From Alphaproteobacteria bacterium (GTDB taxonomy: Bacteria; Pseudomonadota; Alphaproteobacteria; UBA8366; GCA-2717185): DNA of 36,574 nucleotides. The stretch spans positions 70,615-107,188 of the forward strand of contig JBBDQU010000048.1 in assembly GCA_040905865.1 (NCBI GenBank). Direction: 5' to 3'. The position numbers were made by a program, and so were the translations under genes. Below are positions 17,188-23,977 of this stretch, piece after piece. The number at the start of each line of letters is the position of its first letter. The stretch's first letter is position 1. Under the pieces are notes generated by a model. It was not told where the DNA came from. It worked only from the letters and a program-made list of their open reading frames with translations, and made no database searches.

Positions 17188-17701
17188 AAACAATGGTGAA
17201 GATGCTGATTGCCGAGTGAACGAAAGTTGCTAGCTGACAAAATTCAATAAGGTCTGCTGTACCTAGTTTTGGTTGGTCAGACTTAAAAGCCCAAGCCGTT
17301 GGCGGTGTCAATTGAACGGGGGATGGTGGACCATTGTATTCATCTGCATTGAGATAGCTGACGGTGTGCCAGTGCACGATTTCATTCCGACGTTGATCCA
17401 AACTCCGAATTAAGTTGAATAGCCCTTTACGGTTTGGCGTATTGGGGACGCCGCTCCAAAATGCCGTATATGTGTCTCCGTAACGTTTTGAAAGCAGCGT
17501 TTCTATTATAGTGTTTCGCGAACTCGTATTTGTTATGCGGAAGAACACTATGCCAGCGTATTGTATCGGGGATTGGAGCAGGTCGGAGAACAGGATGGAA
17601 AGGCTTAATTCCATGGATGCGTATGCCTCGATTGCTTTGCCTCGCCAGTGATATAAGGGAGACGCGTTGCTTGGTATTTCATTTACGTCGGATGTAACCA
17701 T
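17039..17701 (-). CDS. IS passenger ORF 2, HEPN-like hypothetical protein
   Basis: 220 residues, predicted mostly helical in the first 130. The segment LDQRRNEIVHWH (residues 101-112) contains RNxxxH (Arg105, Asn106, His110), the catalytic signature of HEPN-fold RNases found in many toxins and defence proteins. I place it there only by this motif and helical context. The C-terminal part is Pro-rich. The start has TGGAG upstream; its ATG and that of the next passenger gene on the other strand overlap within one CCATGG. The base composition is AT-richer than the host genes. Confidence 0.65.
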   Translation of the reverse strand: MVTSDVNEIPSNASPLYHWRGKAIEAYASMELSLSILFSDLLQSPIQYAGIVFFRITNTSSRNTIIETLLSKRYGDTYTAFWSGVPNTPNRKGLFNLIRSLDQRRNEIVHWHTVSYLNADEYNGPPSPVQLTPPTAWAFKSDQPKLGTADLIEFCQLATFVHSAISIFTIVSNGTLPRDADAWQTWHEILQQPCTYPPSKGHPLFQTPEELQSQPQPSRP

Positions 17702-17885
17702 GGCTAAATCTCCAGAAAAGGACGGTCACCCGAATTCGGACGAACGTTCACCCGAAGAAACGGCACGCATCAGGGACGCTGCCTTGCGCCGCGCCCTGAG
17801 CATGCCACCGAAGCCGCACAAACCTAAGACTGGCGCAGCTTCAAAATCTTCGCGTAAACCTCGGCAGGAGTCAAAGGGCGCTTAG
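17700..17885 (+). CDS. IS passenger ORF 3, small basic protein
   Basis: 61 residues from ATG at 17700: acidic first half (SPEETARIRDAALRRAL), then a strongly basic tail with PPKPHKPKTGAASKSS. Small proteins with RRDAALRRAL and PPKPHK-like stretches are common companions of IS1595 transposases; function unknown. A TTG at 17667 with AAGGGAG before it is an alternative start and would extend the N-terminus by 11 residues. The 3' end overlaps the transposase gene by four bases, tail to tail. Confidence 0.65.
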   Translation: MAKSPEKDGHPNSDERSPEETARIRDAALRRALSMPPKPHKPKTGAASKSSRKPRQESKGA

Positions 17886-18835
17886 CCCCGCGCTTCTTCT
17901 TGGCCGTTAATCCGCCGATATGTCAGGCGCTTGCCGGTGATGCCAGCCAGCGCTTTGTCGGCGCGCTCCGCATCGCTGTATTCCAGCGCCATGCGGTAGT
18001 TGTAGCGGAAGTCGAACTCCGCCAGATAGCGCTTCAGATGTTTCGGGCTGACATGGTGATAGGTGCCGGTCAGGCCACGTTTCAACAGGGAGAAATAGCC
18101 TTCCACCGTGTTGGTATGCGCTTCGCCGCGAACATACTCACCAGAAGTGTGGTTGACAGCCTGATGTTCGAAATCGCGGTGCATGTGGCGGTACTGCCCC
18201 GCATCGTCGGTCATCAGTTTGGTGCTGCCTTCCAACTGCGTCACAAGTATCGGGCGTAGCGTCCTGGCGGACACGCTGGGCGTATGAACGGAACGGACGC
18301 GGCCTTTGCGTTCGACCAGAGAGAACACCATTTCACGGCCCCACAGGCCGCCAACGTGACGACCGAAGCGCTTGTTGCGGTGACGGTTCTTTTCCTTCCC
18401 GCCGATATGCGTTTCATCGGCCTCGACCACCTTGCCTTCGCCGCCCATGCCATGCGGTTTAAAGCCTTCGCGCATGGCTTCGCGGATGCGATGGGCCATG
18501 AACCATGCGGACTTGTACGTGATGCCCAGCATGCGGTGCAGTTGGTGTGCGCTGATGCCCTTCTTGCTGGACGCCATCAGGTGGAAGGCGAGCATCCACT
18601 TGTTGAGCGGAATCTTGGAGCGCTCGAACAGCGTACCGACCGTGACCGAGAACTTGCCACGGCACGAGCGGCAGTAATGCAAACCGGGCGCATGCGACTT
18701 GCCTTGCATGCGGTGAACCTCATCGGCTTCGCCGCAGTGCGGGCAATATGCGCCATCGGGCCAGCGAATCCTTTCGAGGTGTTCGCGGGCTTTTTCCACG
18801 TCTTGAAAAATGGGGTTGTAAATGTCGGCAGTCAT
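17882..18835 (-). CDS. IS1595-family transposase
   Basis: 317 residues, full length. The N-terminal zinc ribbon has Cys31, Cys34, Cys55 and Cys58 (CPHC and CRSC). The catalytic core (DDE_Tnp_IS1595) shows Asp140 in VEADETHIGGKEKN, Asp210 in LMTDDAGQY and HTNTVEGYFSLLKRG with Asn242/Glu245 as the third acidic position, then YHHVSPKHLKRYLAEFDFRYN. It mobilises the surrounding element by cut-and-paste with 8-bp target duplication. Reading frame and active-site residues are intact. Confidence 0.96.
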   Translation of the reverse strand: MTADIYNPIFQDVEKAREHLERIRWPDGAYCPHCGEADEVHRMQGKSHAPGLHYCRSCRGKFSVTVGTLFERSKIPLNKWMLAFHLMASSKKGISAHQLHRMLGITYKSAWFMAHRIREAMREGFKPHGMGGEGKVVEADETHIGGKEKNRHRNKRFGRHVGGLWGREMVFSLVERKGRVRSVHTPSVSARTLRPILVTQLEGSTKLMTDDAGQYRHMHRDFEHQAVNHTSGEYVRGEAHTNTVEGYFSLLKRGLTGTYHHVSPKHLKRYLAEFDFRYNYRMALEYSDAERADKALAGITGKRLTYRRINGQEEARG

Positions 18836-18891
18836 AGTTTCGGCCTTGGATATTGTTTCCGCAAATTCTCGTGGAAAGTGGACTATTGATT

Positions 18892-19161
18892 CTAGCCGTC
18901 CGAACGTTTCGAAAGAGAGACTAGGGCGTCTATGTTCTGACGCGCCGCTTCCCGGAGTTTCTCCATATGAGCCGCGTCTGCGCCGGGAACGTCGTAAAGG
19001 TCGATTGTCCGATAAAGGCTATTCACATATTCACGCATCGCTTCGTCAGGGCTTGTTTCGTTTTTCGCAAATCGTTTCAAGGATTCGCAAAGCAGGGCGC
19101 GCAGAATAATCTGATCGACCGCGACCGCTTCTAAAATTCTGTCGATTTGATCGTCATCCAT
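18892..19161 (-). CDS. IS passenger ORF 4, hypothetical helical protein
   Basis: 89 residues, almost entirely alpha-helical by composition (starts MDDDQIDRILEAVAVDQII), with AGGGAGG nine bases before the start, so it is likely translated. It lies between the transposase and the right end, on the transposase strand with 56 bases between them. I do not recognise a family. Confidence 0.72.
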   Translation of the reverse strand: MDDDQIDRILEAVAVDQIILRALLCESLKRFAKNETSPDEAMREYVNSLYRTIDLYDVPGADAAHMEKLREAARQNIDALVSLSKRSDG

Positions 19162-19201
19162 CTCGAAACCTCCCTATTTCGGAAAACCTACCCGATGAAA
19201 C

Positions 19202-19227
19202 ATGTTCCGTCAAGTATATAATTCCCC
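19202..19227 (-). repeat. right terminal inverted repeat of the IS
   Basis: On the minus strand it reads GGGGAATTATATAC and ends GACGGAACAT, matching the left end at 23 of 26 positions. TTGACG inside it may serve as an inward -35 element. Confidence 0.92.
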
Positions 19228-19246
19228 ACCTGATGCGGGGTCCATG
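19228..19246. repeat. right half of the interrupted REP palindrome
   Basis: ACCTGATGCGGGGTCCATG. The complementary left arm, GTCACCCCGCACCTGAT, ends at 16930. Joined at the duplicated target they form a REP unit of the same family as those at 1405 and 2632. Confidence 0.85.
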
Positions 19247-19286
19247 CCGCAACCGCGCGACATTGCCGGGACAGACGCCAGCGCGA

Positions 19287-19338
19287 CCCCTCCCGAAAAT
19301 TTTTGCGGCGATATACATCGATTAACATCGCTTAACAT
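19287..19338 (-). repeat. three-unit 10-bp phased repeat, copy 4
   Basis: On the minus strand: ATGTTAAGCG, ATGTTAATCG, ATGTATATCG, then CCGCAAAAATTTTCGGGAGG. It is 60 bases beyond the IS and in the same orientation as copy 3. Confidence 0.9.
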
Positions 19339-19473
19339 TTGCCGCCATCGCGCCCATTTTCGCCGCGCTACCCGCCGGGCAACCCACCGGATAATGCGAC
19401 GCGCGCGGTCATTGTGTCCGGCGGGAACGGCAACGGGTTCCGCGCCGCAAGAAAAGTATCGGATGGTTGGCTT

Positions 19474-19935
19474 TTATGGGCATTTATCGGCAATCCGGGG
19501 GGCGGAACCGGCGGCGTTTCCCGCGCGCGGGCGGCATCCGGCGCGGGCGGACGGGCCGGGGAAGGTTCGTCGGGCAAGGCCGGGGATGGCGCGGCGGGCA
19601 TGGCCGGGGGCTTCGCCTTGCGCCGTGACCTCCGGGGGCAGGCTCGCCTCCAGCGCCGCCAGCATCGCGTCGAGATCCGGCGCGGCGGCGGGCCGCGCGG
19701 GTTGCGCCGGGCGGGCCCCCTTCCGCCACGCGGGGGTCGCCTCGGAGACCTTCACCTGCATCGCCACGGCGCGCAGCGCGGTGTTCAGCTGGTTCTGCTC
19801 CAGCGCCAGCAACCGGCAGGCCTGCGCCGCCGCGTTGTCCGCCCCGTACCCCGCAGCGACGGCGGCGGCGCTGCCGACCGGCCGGCGGACATATTCCCGG
19901 CAGAACAATTCATGCCGCCCGTTTGGCCTGTTCAT
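19474..19935 (-). CDS. terminase-small-subunit-like HTH protein (orphan)
   Basis: 153 residues. Residues 7-47 read RHELFCREYVRRPVGSAAAV and continue AAGYGADNAAAQACRLLALE, closely following the DNA-binding helix-turn-helix of phage terminase small subunits (pattern xxFCxEYL...AAxxAGY...A...ASRLL). The rest is Ala/Pro/Arg-rich and of low complexity, unlike a full TerS oligomerisation domain. GGAGG eight bases upstream supports the start. No terminase large subunit, portal or other phage gene is present, so it is a prophage relic or a reused DNA-binding protein. It is divergent from brnT. Confidence 0.72.
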   Translation of the reverse strand: MNRPNGRHELFCREYVRRPVGSAAAVAAGYGADNAAAQACRLLALEQNQLNTALRAVAMQVKVSEATPAWRKGARPAQPARPAAAPDLDAMLAALEASLPPEVTAQGEAPGHARRAIPGLARRTFPGPSARAGCRPRAGNAAGSAPRIADKCP

Positions 19936-19968
19936 ATCCCTGACCTCCGTGAAAGGGAGAAAACAGGA

Positions 19969-19997
19969 ATATTATACTATTTAATGCTAAAAGTCAA
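19969..19997 (-). promoter_or_regulatory. promoter of the TerS-like gene
   Basis: On the minus strand TTGACT (19992-19997) is followed at 17 bases by TAATAT (19969-19974); a perfect TATAAT also occurs at 15 bases (19971-19976). AT-rich surroundings and the position about 35 bases from the start codon agree with a sigma-70 promoter. Confidence 0.6.
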
Positions 19998-20071
19998 TGA
20001 AACCCGGCCATCGCGAAAGCGGCCGGGCCACGTCCCGCATGAGGTTTTTTCGTTTTTTTGTTCTGGATTTC

Positions 20072-20099
20072 TTGACAAAATACGGGTAACCCGTATATC
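20072..20099 (+). promoter_or_regulatory. brnT promoter with embedded operator
   Basis: TTGACA (20072-20077) and TATATC (20094-20099), 16 bases apart, with the palindrome ATACGGGTAACCCGTAT (20080-20096) filling the spacer. A repressor on the palindrome would block RNA polymerase, as expected for an autoregulated toxin-antitoxin pair. The predicted transcription start falls at or next to the ATG of brnT (20104). Confidence 0.75.
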
Positions 20100-20103
20100 C
20101 ATA

Positions 20104-20388
20104 ATGGATAATGAAGAATTCGAATGGGACGATGACAAGGCGGCGTCCAATGCTGAAAAGCATGGCGTGACGTTTGAGCAGGCCTGCCTGGTATTCCGCG
20201 ATCCATTTGCAATCGAACTCCTGGACGACCGGGAGGACTATGACGAAGACCGCTATATCCTGATTGGCATGGCGGCAAACAGTTTCCTGGTTGTTGTCTA
20301 CACCGAACGGAATGACAGAAACCGGATAATTTCAGCCCGAAAGGCAGAACCGAACGAACGGCGATTTTACCATGAACAGAACCGATGA
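20104..20388 (+). CDS. brnT: BrnT-family ribonuclease toxin
   Basis: 94 residues with the BrnT pattern: FEWDDDKAASNAEKHGVTFE at residues 6-25, VFRDPF, then DEDRYILIGMA, VVVYTERNDRNRIISARKA and ERRFYHE. BrnT is a RelE-like RNase that blocks translation and is neutralised by the downstream antitoxin; here toxin precedes antitoxin, as in known brnTA loci. No ribosome site is visible before the ATG, and the promoter seems to place transcription start there, so translation may be leaderless. It overlaps the antitoxin gene by 17 bases. Confidence 0.9.
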   Translation: MDNEEFEWDDDKAASNAEKHGVTFEQACLVFRDPFAIELLDDREDYDEDRYILIGMAANSFLVVVYTERNDRNRIISARKAEPNERRFYHEQNR

Positions 20389-20632
20389 CCCCGATAACAG
20401 ACCGCTGAGCGACAACGATCTGGCGCGGATGAAAAGAACGCCCCGGGCGAAAATCATCCGCAGGGCGCTGAAGCTCAGCCAGCAGGAATTTGCCGCGCAG
20501 TTTCACATAGCCATCGGTACCCTGCGGGATTGGGAACAGGACCGCGCCGAGCCGGACGGCGCCGCAAAGGCATACCTCAAAGTCATCGCCCGCGAACCGG
20601 ATATGGTCCGCCGGGCGCTGAAAAATCCGTAA
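20372..20632 (+). CDS. HTH antitoxin paired with BrnT
   Basis: 86 residues. A helix-turn-helix of the XRE type fills residues 27-62: IIRRALKLSQQEFAAQFHI and GTLRDWEQDRAEPDGAA, followed by AYLKVIAREPDMVRRAL. Many BrnT toxins have such an HTH partner instead of the ribbon-helix-helix BrnA. It should bind both the toxin and the palindrome at 20080-20096. Start ATG lies inside brnT. Confidence 0.88.
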   Translation: MNRTDDPDNRPLSDNDLARMKRTPRAKIIRRALKLSQQEFAAQFHIAIGTLRDWEQDRAEPDGAAKAYLKVIAREPDMVRRALKNP

Positions 20633-20764
20633 GGTAGGTTTTTCTTCGAACCGTATACCCTACTTTATTTGTGTTGGAAGAGAGCCCGCAATTACGTCAA
20701 TTCCCGCCAAACAGCGTTACAATAACACTGCACGGTTTCCTTAAGAGAGATATTTAATAATGCA

Positions 20765-21688
20765 ATGTCGCCGCTTTTCGAATGCATTTTAAGGGGTTTG
20801 GTCTTGAATTGTGCTATCACGAATCGAATTCAAAATTCGTTCATAGTTTCCGTCCTGCAAGAACGGCTTTCTGCTCATCGGCACGACGACCTTTTTACTG
20901 TCTCCATGGATCATTCACCAAGCGAGCAACTGGAAAATGACGATACTTGGTACACTACTGTCTTGATACTCTCTTGCGGAGTTGAACACTCAAAACTGGC
21001 GAGACAAATTGCGACTGAAATTCGCCCTAAGAATAGAAATTTGAGAAAATGGTCAGCTAGGACTCCTGAGCTTTATAGAGCTAAATTTGCTGAGCATTTT
21101 TGCAAATTATTTCCATACTTTCCAGTGTATGTCTTCGCTATTTCCGCAAAAGGGAGCGTGATCAGAGAGAGTGAAGATCATTTCGTAAAACAACTGCATC
21201 TAAAAACCGGCTATCAGAAGCATATAAGTAAAAGAGGTAGAAGGAGAATTCAGATCGGTCCTCTTATGTCTGGACCGGAGAAAAAAAAGATACTCGTTTC
21301 TCTTGCCGAGCGTCGAGGCCAAATGGTTCTCTTCATTTCACATTTCGTGATTCGAATGTACGATATTATGACTGAAGCAATTTATGGCACCCAAAAAACA
21401 CCGGACAACGCAGGACTAAGATGGGGATTTTTGGCTGATAAATTTCCCGGACCTCCGGATGCGGATATGGATCTAATGTTCCGCGCTATACTTGGATTGC
21501 ACCGTCCACAAAAGAATATAATCTGGGGCTATTTTAAGGACGGAGATCGTGTTGAAACTGATCTTTTAGCAGATAACCTGGCTGGGCTTTTGAGCGGGTG
21601 TGCCAATGACCCGACCACGAGCGATAAAATTCGGTCAATCGAACCCGGCGAGAAGGGCGGTTTGTTCTATTGGGAAAAGTGGGACTAG
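20765..21688 (+). CDS. AT-rich orphan protein of unknown function
   Basis: 307 residues, clearly lower in GC than the neighbours, so probably acquired. I do not recognise a firm family. The C-terminal stretch ETDLLADNLAGLLSGC is reminiscent of the final helix of DUF3800-type RNase H-like proteins, which often carry a late LADxxAG motif, but the usual N-terminal acidic DES-type start is not seen. A basic patch, KHISKRGRRRIQIG, lies mid-protein. No clear ribosome site precedes the ATG; an AGAGAGA tract is 14 bases away. It stands alone between the BrnT pair and the thioesterase. Confidence 0.65.
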   Translation: MSPLFECILRGLVLNCAITNRIQNSFIVSVLQERLSAHRHDDLFTVSMDHSPSEQLENDDTWYTTVLILSCGVEHSKLARQIATEIRPKNRNLRKWSARTPELYRAKFAEHFCKLFPYFPVYVFAISAKGSVIRESEDHFVKQLHLKTGYQKHISKRGRRRIQIGPLMSGPEKKKILVSLAERRGQMVLFISHFVIRMYDIMTEAIYGTQKTPDNAGLRWGFLADKFPGPPDADMDLMFRAILGLHRPQKNIIWGYFKDGDRVETDLLADNLAGLLSGCANDPTTSDKIRSIEPGEKGGLFYWEKWD

Positions 21689-21765
21689 GCTTCTTTACCG
21701 GGCCGCCGAAAACAATTTCGGTCCTAGGTTATAAACGGACCAAATAAGCGAAAAAGAACCCGCCC

Positions 21766-22572
21766 CTACCCCGCCAGCAGTGCCTCCGCCCGCGCCCGCA
21801 AATCGTCCGCGATGCGTAGCGGCCGCCTGGCGTCCAGGTCGAGTTGCACGCCGAACTGGCTGAGGCCCGCGATATCCGCGCCGGTTTCCGCGTTGCGCAT
21901 GCGGTGGTAAAAGCGCACCGAGGAGCCGCCGAGCTGCGCGATGCAGGTTTCCACGTCGATCATGTCGCCCGGCTTCGCCCGGCTGTGGAAGGTGAGCTGG
22001 AATTCGAAGGTCGACAGACCGATGCGGTGCTTCGTCATGTAGTCGGGGGTCAGGCCGAATTCGGCGAGGATGAACATGTTGGCGGTCGAGAACCGGTGGA
22101 TATGGCCCGGCAGCGACAGGTTGCCGGCCCAGTCGGCTTCCTCCGGCCGGGCGATGTTGCGCAGGGTCGGCAGCCAGCTTGCGCCGTCGCCCGGCACCGA
22201 ACGGTCCTCGCGGATATCGCCGTCCCATGCGACGACCGGCCCCGGCAGCGAAATGCCCGCGAAGCTCTGCTGCATCGTGGTGCACAGCGCGCCCGTATCC
22301 GCCTTGAACAGCTTGTGGGCGATGGTCGGGCTGTCGCCGCCGGCGATCAGCGCCGTTTCGATCCGGTAGATGTCGCGGTCGCGCAGTTCGGCCTTGTAAT
22401 GGGTCAGCGCTTCGGTGGTGCGCGCCCGGGCCGGGTCGACGCCCGCCTGGCGCAGGAACCGCCAGGTCGCGGCCTCGAATTTCTCGTAATAATACGCGAC
22501 GGTGAAATGCTCCGTCGCGTCGACTTCCCAGGCCGCGACATCGCCGCGGAAGGTTTCGCTGTATCCGGTCAC
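21766..22572 (-). CDS. acyl-CoA/acyl-ACP thioesterase family protein (double hotdog)
   Basis: 268 residues with two hotdog domains in tandem. The first begins with ETFRGDVAAWEVDATEHFTV and YYYEKFEAATWRFL, the second with GHIHRFSTANMFILAEFGLT and FEFQLTFHSRAKPGDMID. The HFTV/YYxxFE and FHSRAKPGD segments match 4HBT-type thioesterases that hydrolyse acyl thioesters. Substrate length or type is not deducible. GC-rich codon use marks a return to host-like DNA after the accessory region. Confidence 0.85.
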   Translation of the reverse strand: MTGYSETFRGDVAAWEVDATEHFTVAYYYEKFEAATWRFLRQAGVDPARARTTEALTHYKAELRDRDIYRIETALIAGGDSPTIAHKLFKADTGALCTTMQQSFAGISLPGPVVAWDGDIREDRSVPGDGASWLPTLRNIARPEEADWAGNLSLPGHIHRFSTANMFILAEFGLTPDYMTKHRIGLSTFEFQLTFHSRAKPGDMIDVETCIAQLGGSSVRFYHRMRNAETGADIAGLSQFGVQLDLDARRPLRIADDLRARAEALLAG

Positions 22573-23002
22573 GTGACTTCCTCTGCTGGGGAAACGGCGG
22601 GTCCGCCGCGTTTTCAGGGTTCACCGCACGCTAATCCGGGCGGGCGAAAGATCAAACCATTTAATGCGCGGCGGCGGCCCGGGCAGCCCGGTGGCTGGCG
22701 GCGATATTAAAGACGCCGACCAGCGACAGTTCGAACACGCTACAGGCTCAGAGATAACGGGTTTTTGACTTTATTGAGAAAAATGGATCACCGGAGAATT
22801 GGATGGCGTGTGTCGAAAAATCTTACACTTTCCAAAACTTTGCTAATGATCCACTAGGTATTTGTTTTTATTTAATAATTTTCCATTTACCGCTAAAACC
22901 GCACCGGCGTTCACGAAATGTACCGTCGATATTCTTTACATTTTGCGCATGAGTTCTCGAGTGCAAATTGCCAACCTGTTGTTTTTGCGGAATTAACTTT
23001 TA
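22573..23002. other. AT-rich intergenic region upstream of the PEP-CTERM gene
   Basis: No gene seen. From about 22740 the DNA is strongly AT-rich. It contains the inverted repeat AAATGTA (22916-22922) with TACATTT (22937-22943), 14 bases apart and about 60 bases before the sigma-54 promoter, a suitable place for an enhancer-binding protein. A second weak dyad, TTGCGC with GTGCAA, lies at 22943-22974. Confidence 0.5.
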
Positions 23003-23017
23003 TGGCACGCTAATTGC
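23003..23017 (+). promoter_or_regulatory. sigma-54 promoter
   Basis: TGGCACGCTAATTGC matches the RpoN consensus TGGCAC-N5-TTGC exactly, with GG at 23004-23005, GC at 23016-23017 and the required spacing, followed by TT. Transcription would begin near 23028, leaving a leader of about 70 bases before the PEP-CTERM start at 23099. Sigma-54 promoters need an activator; PEP-CTERM genes in other bacteria are known to depend on RpoN with the PrsK/PrsR two-component system. Confidence 0.85.
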
Positions 23018-23098
23018 TTATATATTTAGCCAATAATGGCCTCATCGAAGCATCCCCGTTGGATACTTGGAAGGGCAAGTTAATCGGAGCAGTATATT

Positions 23099-23950
23099 AT
23101 GATTTCCAGCGTGTCATCATTAAAACGGGCGGTGCTTGCTGTTGCGCCCGTGAACAAACGGTTATTTGCCGGAATTGCGACCGCTGTTTTCGTGTTCGCC
23201 GGCGCACCGGATTCACATGCTGTTCCGATCAGTTTAGAGAAGAACGTCACGGGCGCCGTTTCATTCAACGACCAGACCTCGTTAGCCGACCAGACATCGT
23301 TTGCCGGGGCTGACCTGTCGGCGCTGTTCAAATTCGAGGCCGAGAGTACCGACACAACCGGCGTATTTTCCGCCGCAGTAACAAACACCAGCGATGCCGC
23401 GACGACGGCGATCATGACGGCGCTCGGCATCAAGATCAACAGCATGTTCACTCTGGAAAGTTTTAACTATACGAATACAGGCACGGGCAGTTCTGCCTTC
23501 AGCGACACGAATAGCGCTAACGCGGTATCGGGGTTTCTGACGATGGACCTGAATGACCTGACGGCAGCCAGAAACGGCCCAGGTGGCGTGAATAACGGGC
23601 TGAACATCGGCGAATCCGGGCTTTTCGAGTGGAACGTCTCCTTTGCCGCCGGCGCGCTGGATTTGGTGACCGACTTTTTCGACGTTTTCGACACGGAACT
23701 GGTTGACAACACCTTGTTGCACACGGGGGATGACGGCACGGATGTTACTGCGTTCTGGGTCGCGCATATGCAGTCTATCGATAATTTCGATTCGGATAAT
23801 CCGAACTGTACCTCGAATTGCGACGGATCGGTGAAGATTGGCGGTTCCGTGAATCAAAACACAGTACCGGAACCCGCCACCCTTGCCCTTCTCGGTGCCG
23901 GGCTGATCGGCCTGGGCGCGCTGGCGCGGCGGCGGCGCAAGACGGCGTAG
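23099..23950 (+). CDS. PEP-CTERM sorted surface/exopolymer protein
   Basis: 283 residues. An N-terminal signal peptide (hydrophobic core LFAGIATAVFVFAG, cleavage after SHA near residue 41). The body is low in cysteine, rich in Thr, Ser, Asn and Ala and beta-strand forming. It ends with the sorting signal VPEPATLALLGAGLIGLGAL followed by ARRRRK: the PEP motif, a hydrophobic helix and a basic tail. Exosortase (EpsH) and its partner enzymes recognise this tail and are linked to exopolysaccharide and biofilm or floc formation; no exosortase gene is in the window. GGAG lies 10 bases before the ATG. A sigma-54 promoter precedes and a strong terminator follows it. Confidence 0.94.
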   Translation: MISSVSSLKRAVLAVAPVNKRLFAGIATAVFVFAGAPDSHAVPISLEKNVTGAVSFNDQTSLADQTSFAGADLSALFKFEAESTDTTGVFSAAVTNTSDAATTAIMTALGIKINSMFTLESFNYTNTGTGSSAFSDTNSANAVSGFLTMDLNDLTAARNGPGGVNNGLNIGESGLFEWNVSFAAGALDLVTDFFDVFDTELVDNTLLHTGDDGTDVTAFWVAHMQSIDNFDSDNPNCTSNCDGSVKIGGSVNQNTVPEPATLALLGAGLIGLGALARRRRKTA

Positions 23951-23977
23951 TATTCACCGCATTAACCGACCGGATCG

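Larger units (their letters stand above)
16931..19227. mobile_element. IS1595-family element with passenger ORFs
   Basis: Ends are 26-base imperfect inverted repeats (16931-16956 and 19202-19227, 23 of 26 matching) beginning GGGGAAT. The flanks carry CACCTGATG on both sides (16923-16931 and 19227-19235), which gives the 8-bp target duplication known for IS1595 elements, with a one-base ambiguity in placement. Removing the element restores the hairpin CCCCGCACCTGATGCGGGG, a REP unit. Inside are a full-length transposase (17882-18835) and four other ORFs. With 2.3 kb it is about twice the size of a minimal IS of this family. Ends, duplication and transposase look intact, so it may be mobile. 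Confidence 0.93.

Noticed and set aside
19202-19984. 260-codon open frame after the IS
   Set aside because: It starts in the IS end, runs across the REP half and the phased repeat, and then lies antisense to the TerS-like gene, which has a promoter and ribosome site of its own.
21710-21740. Small hairpin CCGAAA/TTTCGG after the AT-rich orphan gene
   Set aside because: Six pairs only and no T-run, so too weak to call a terminator.
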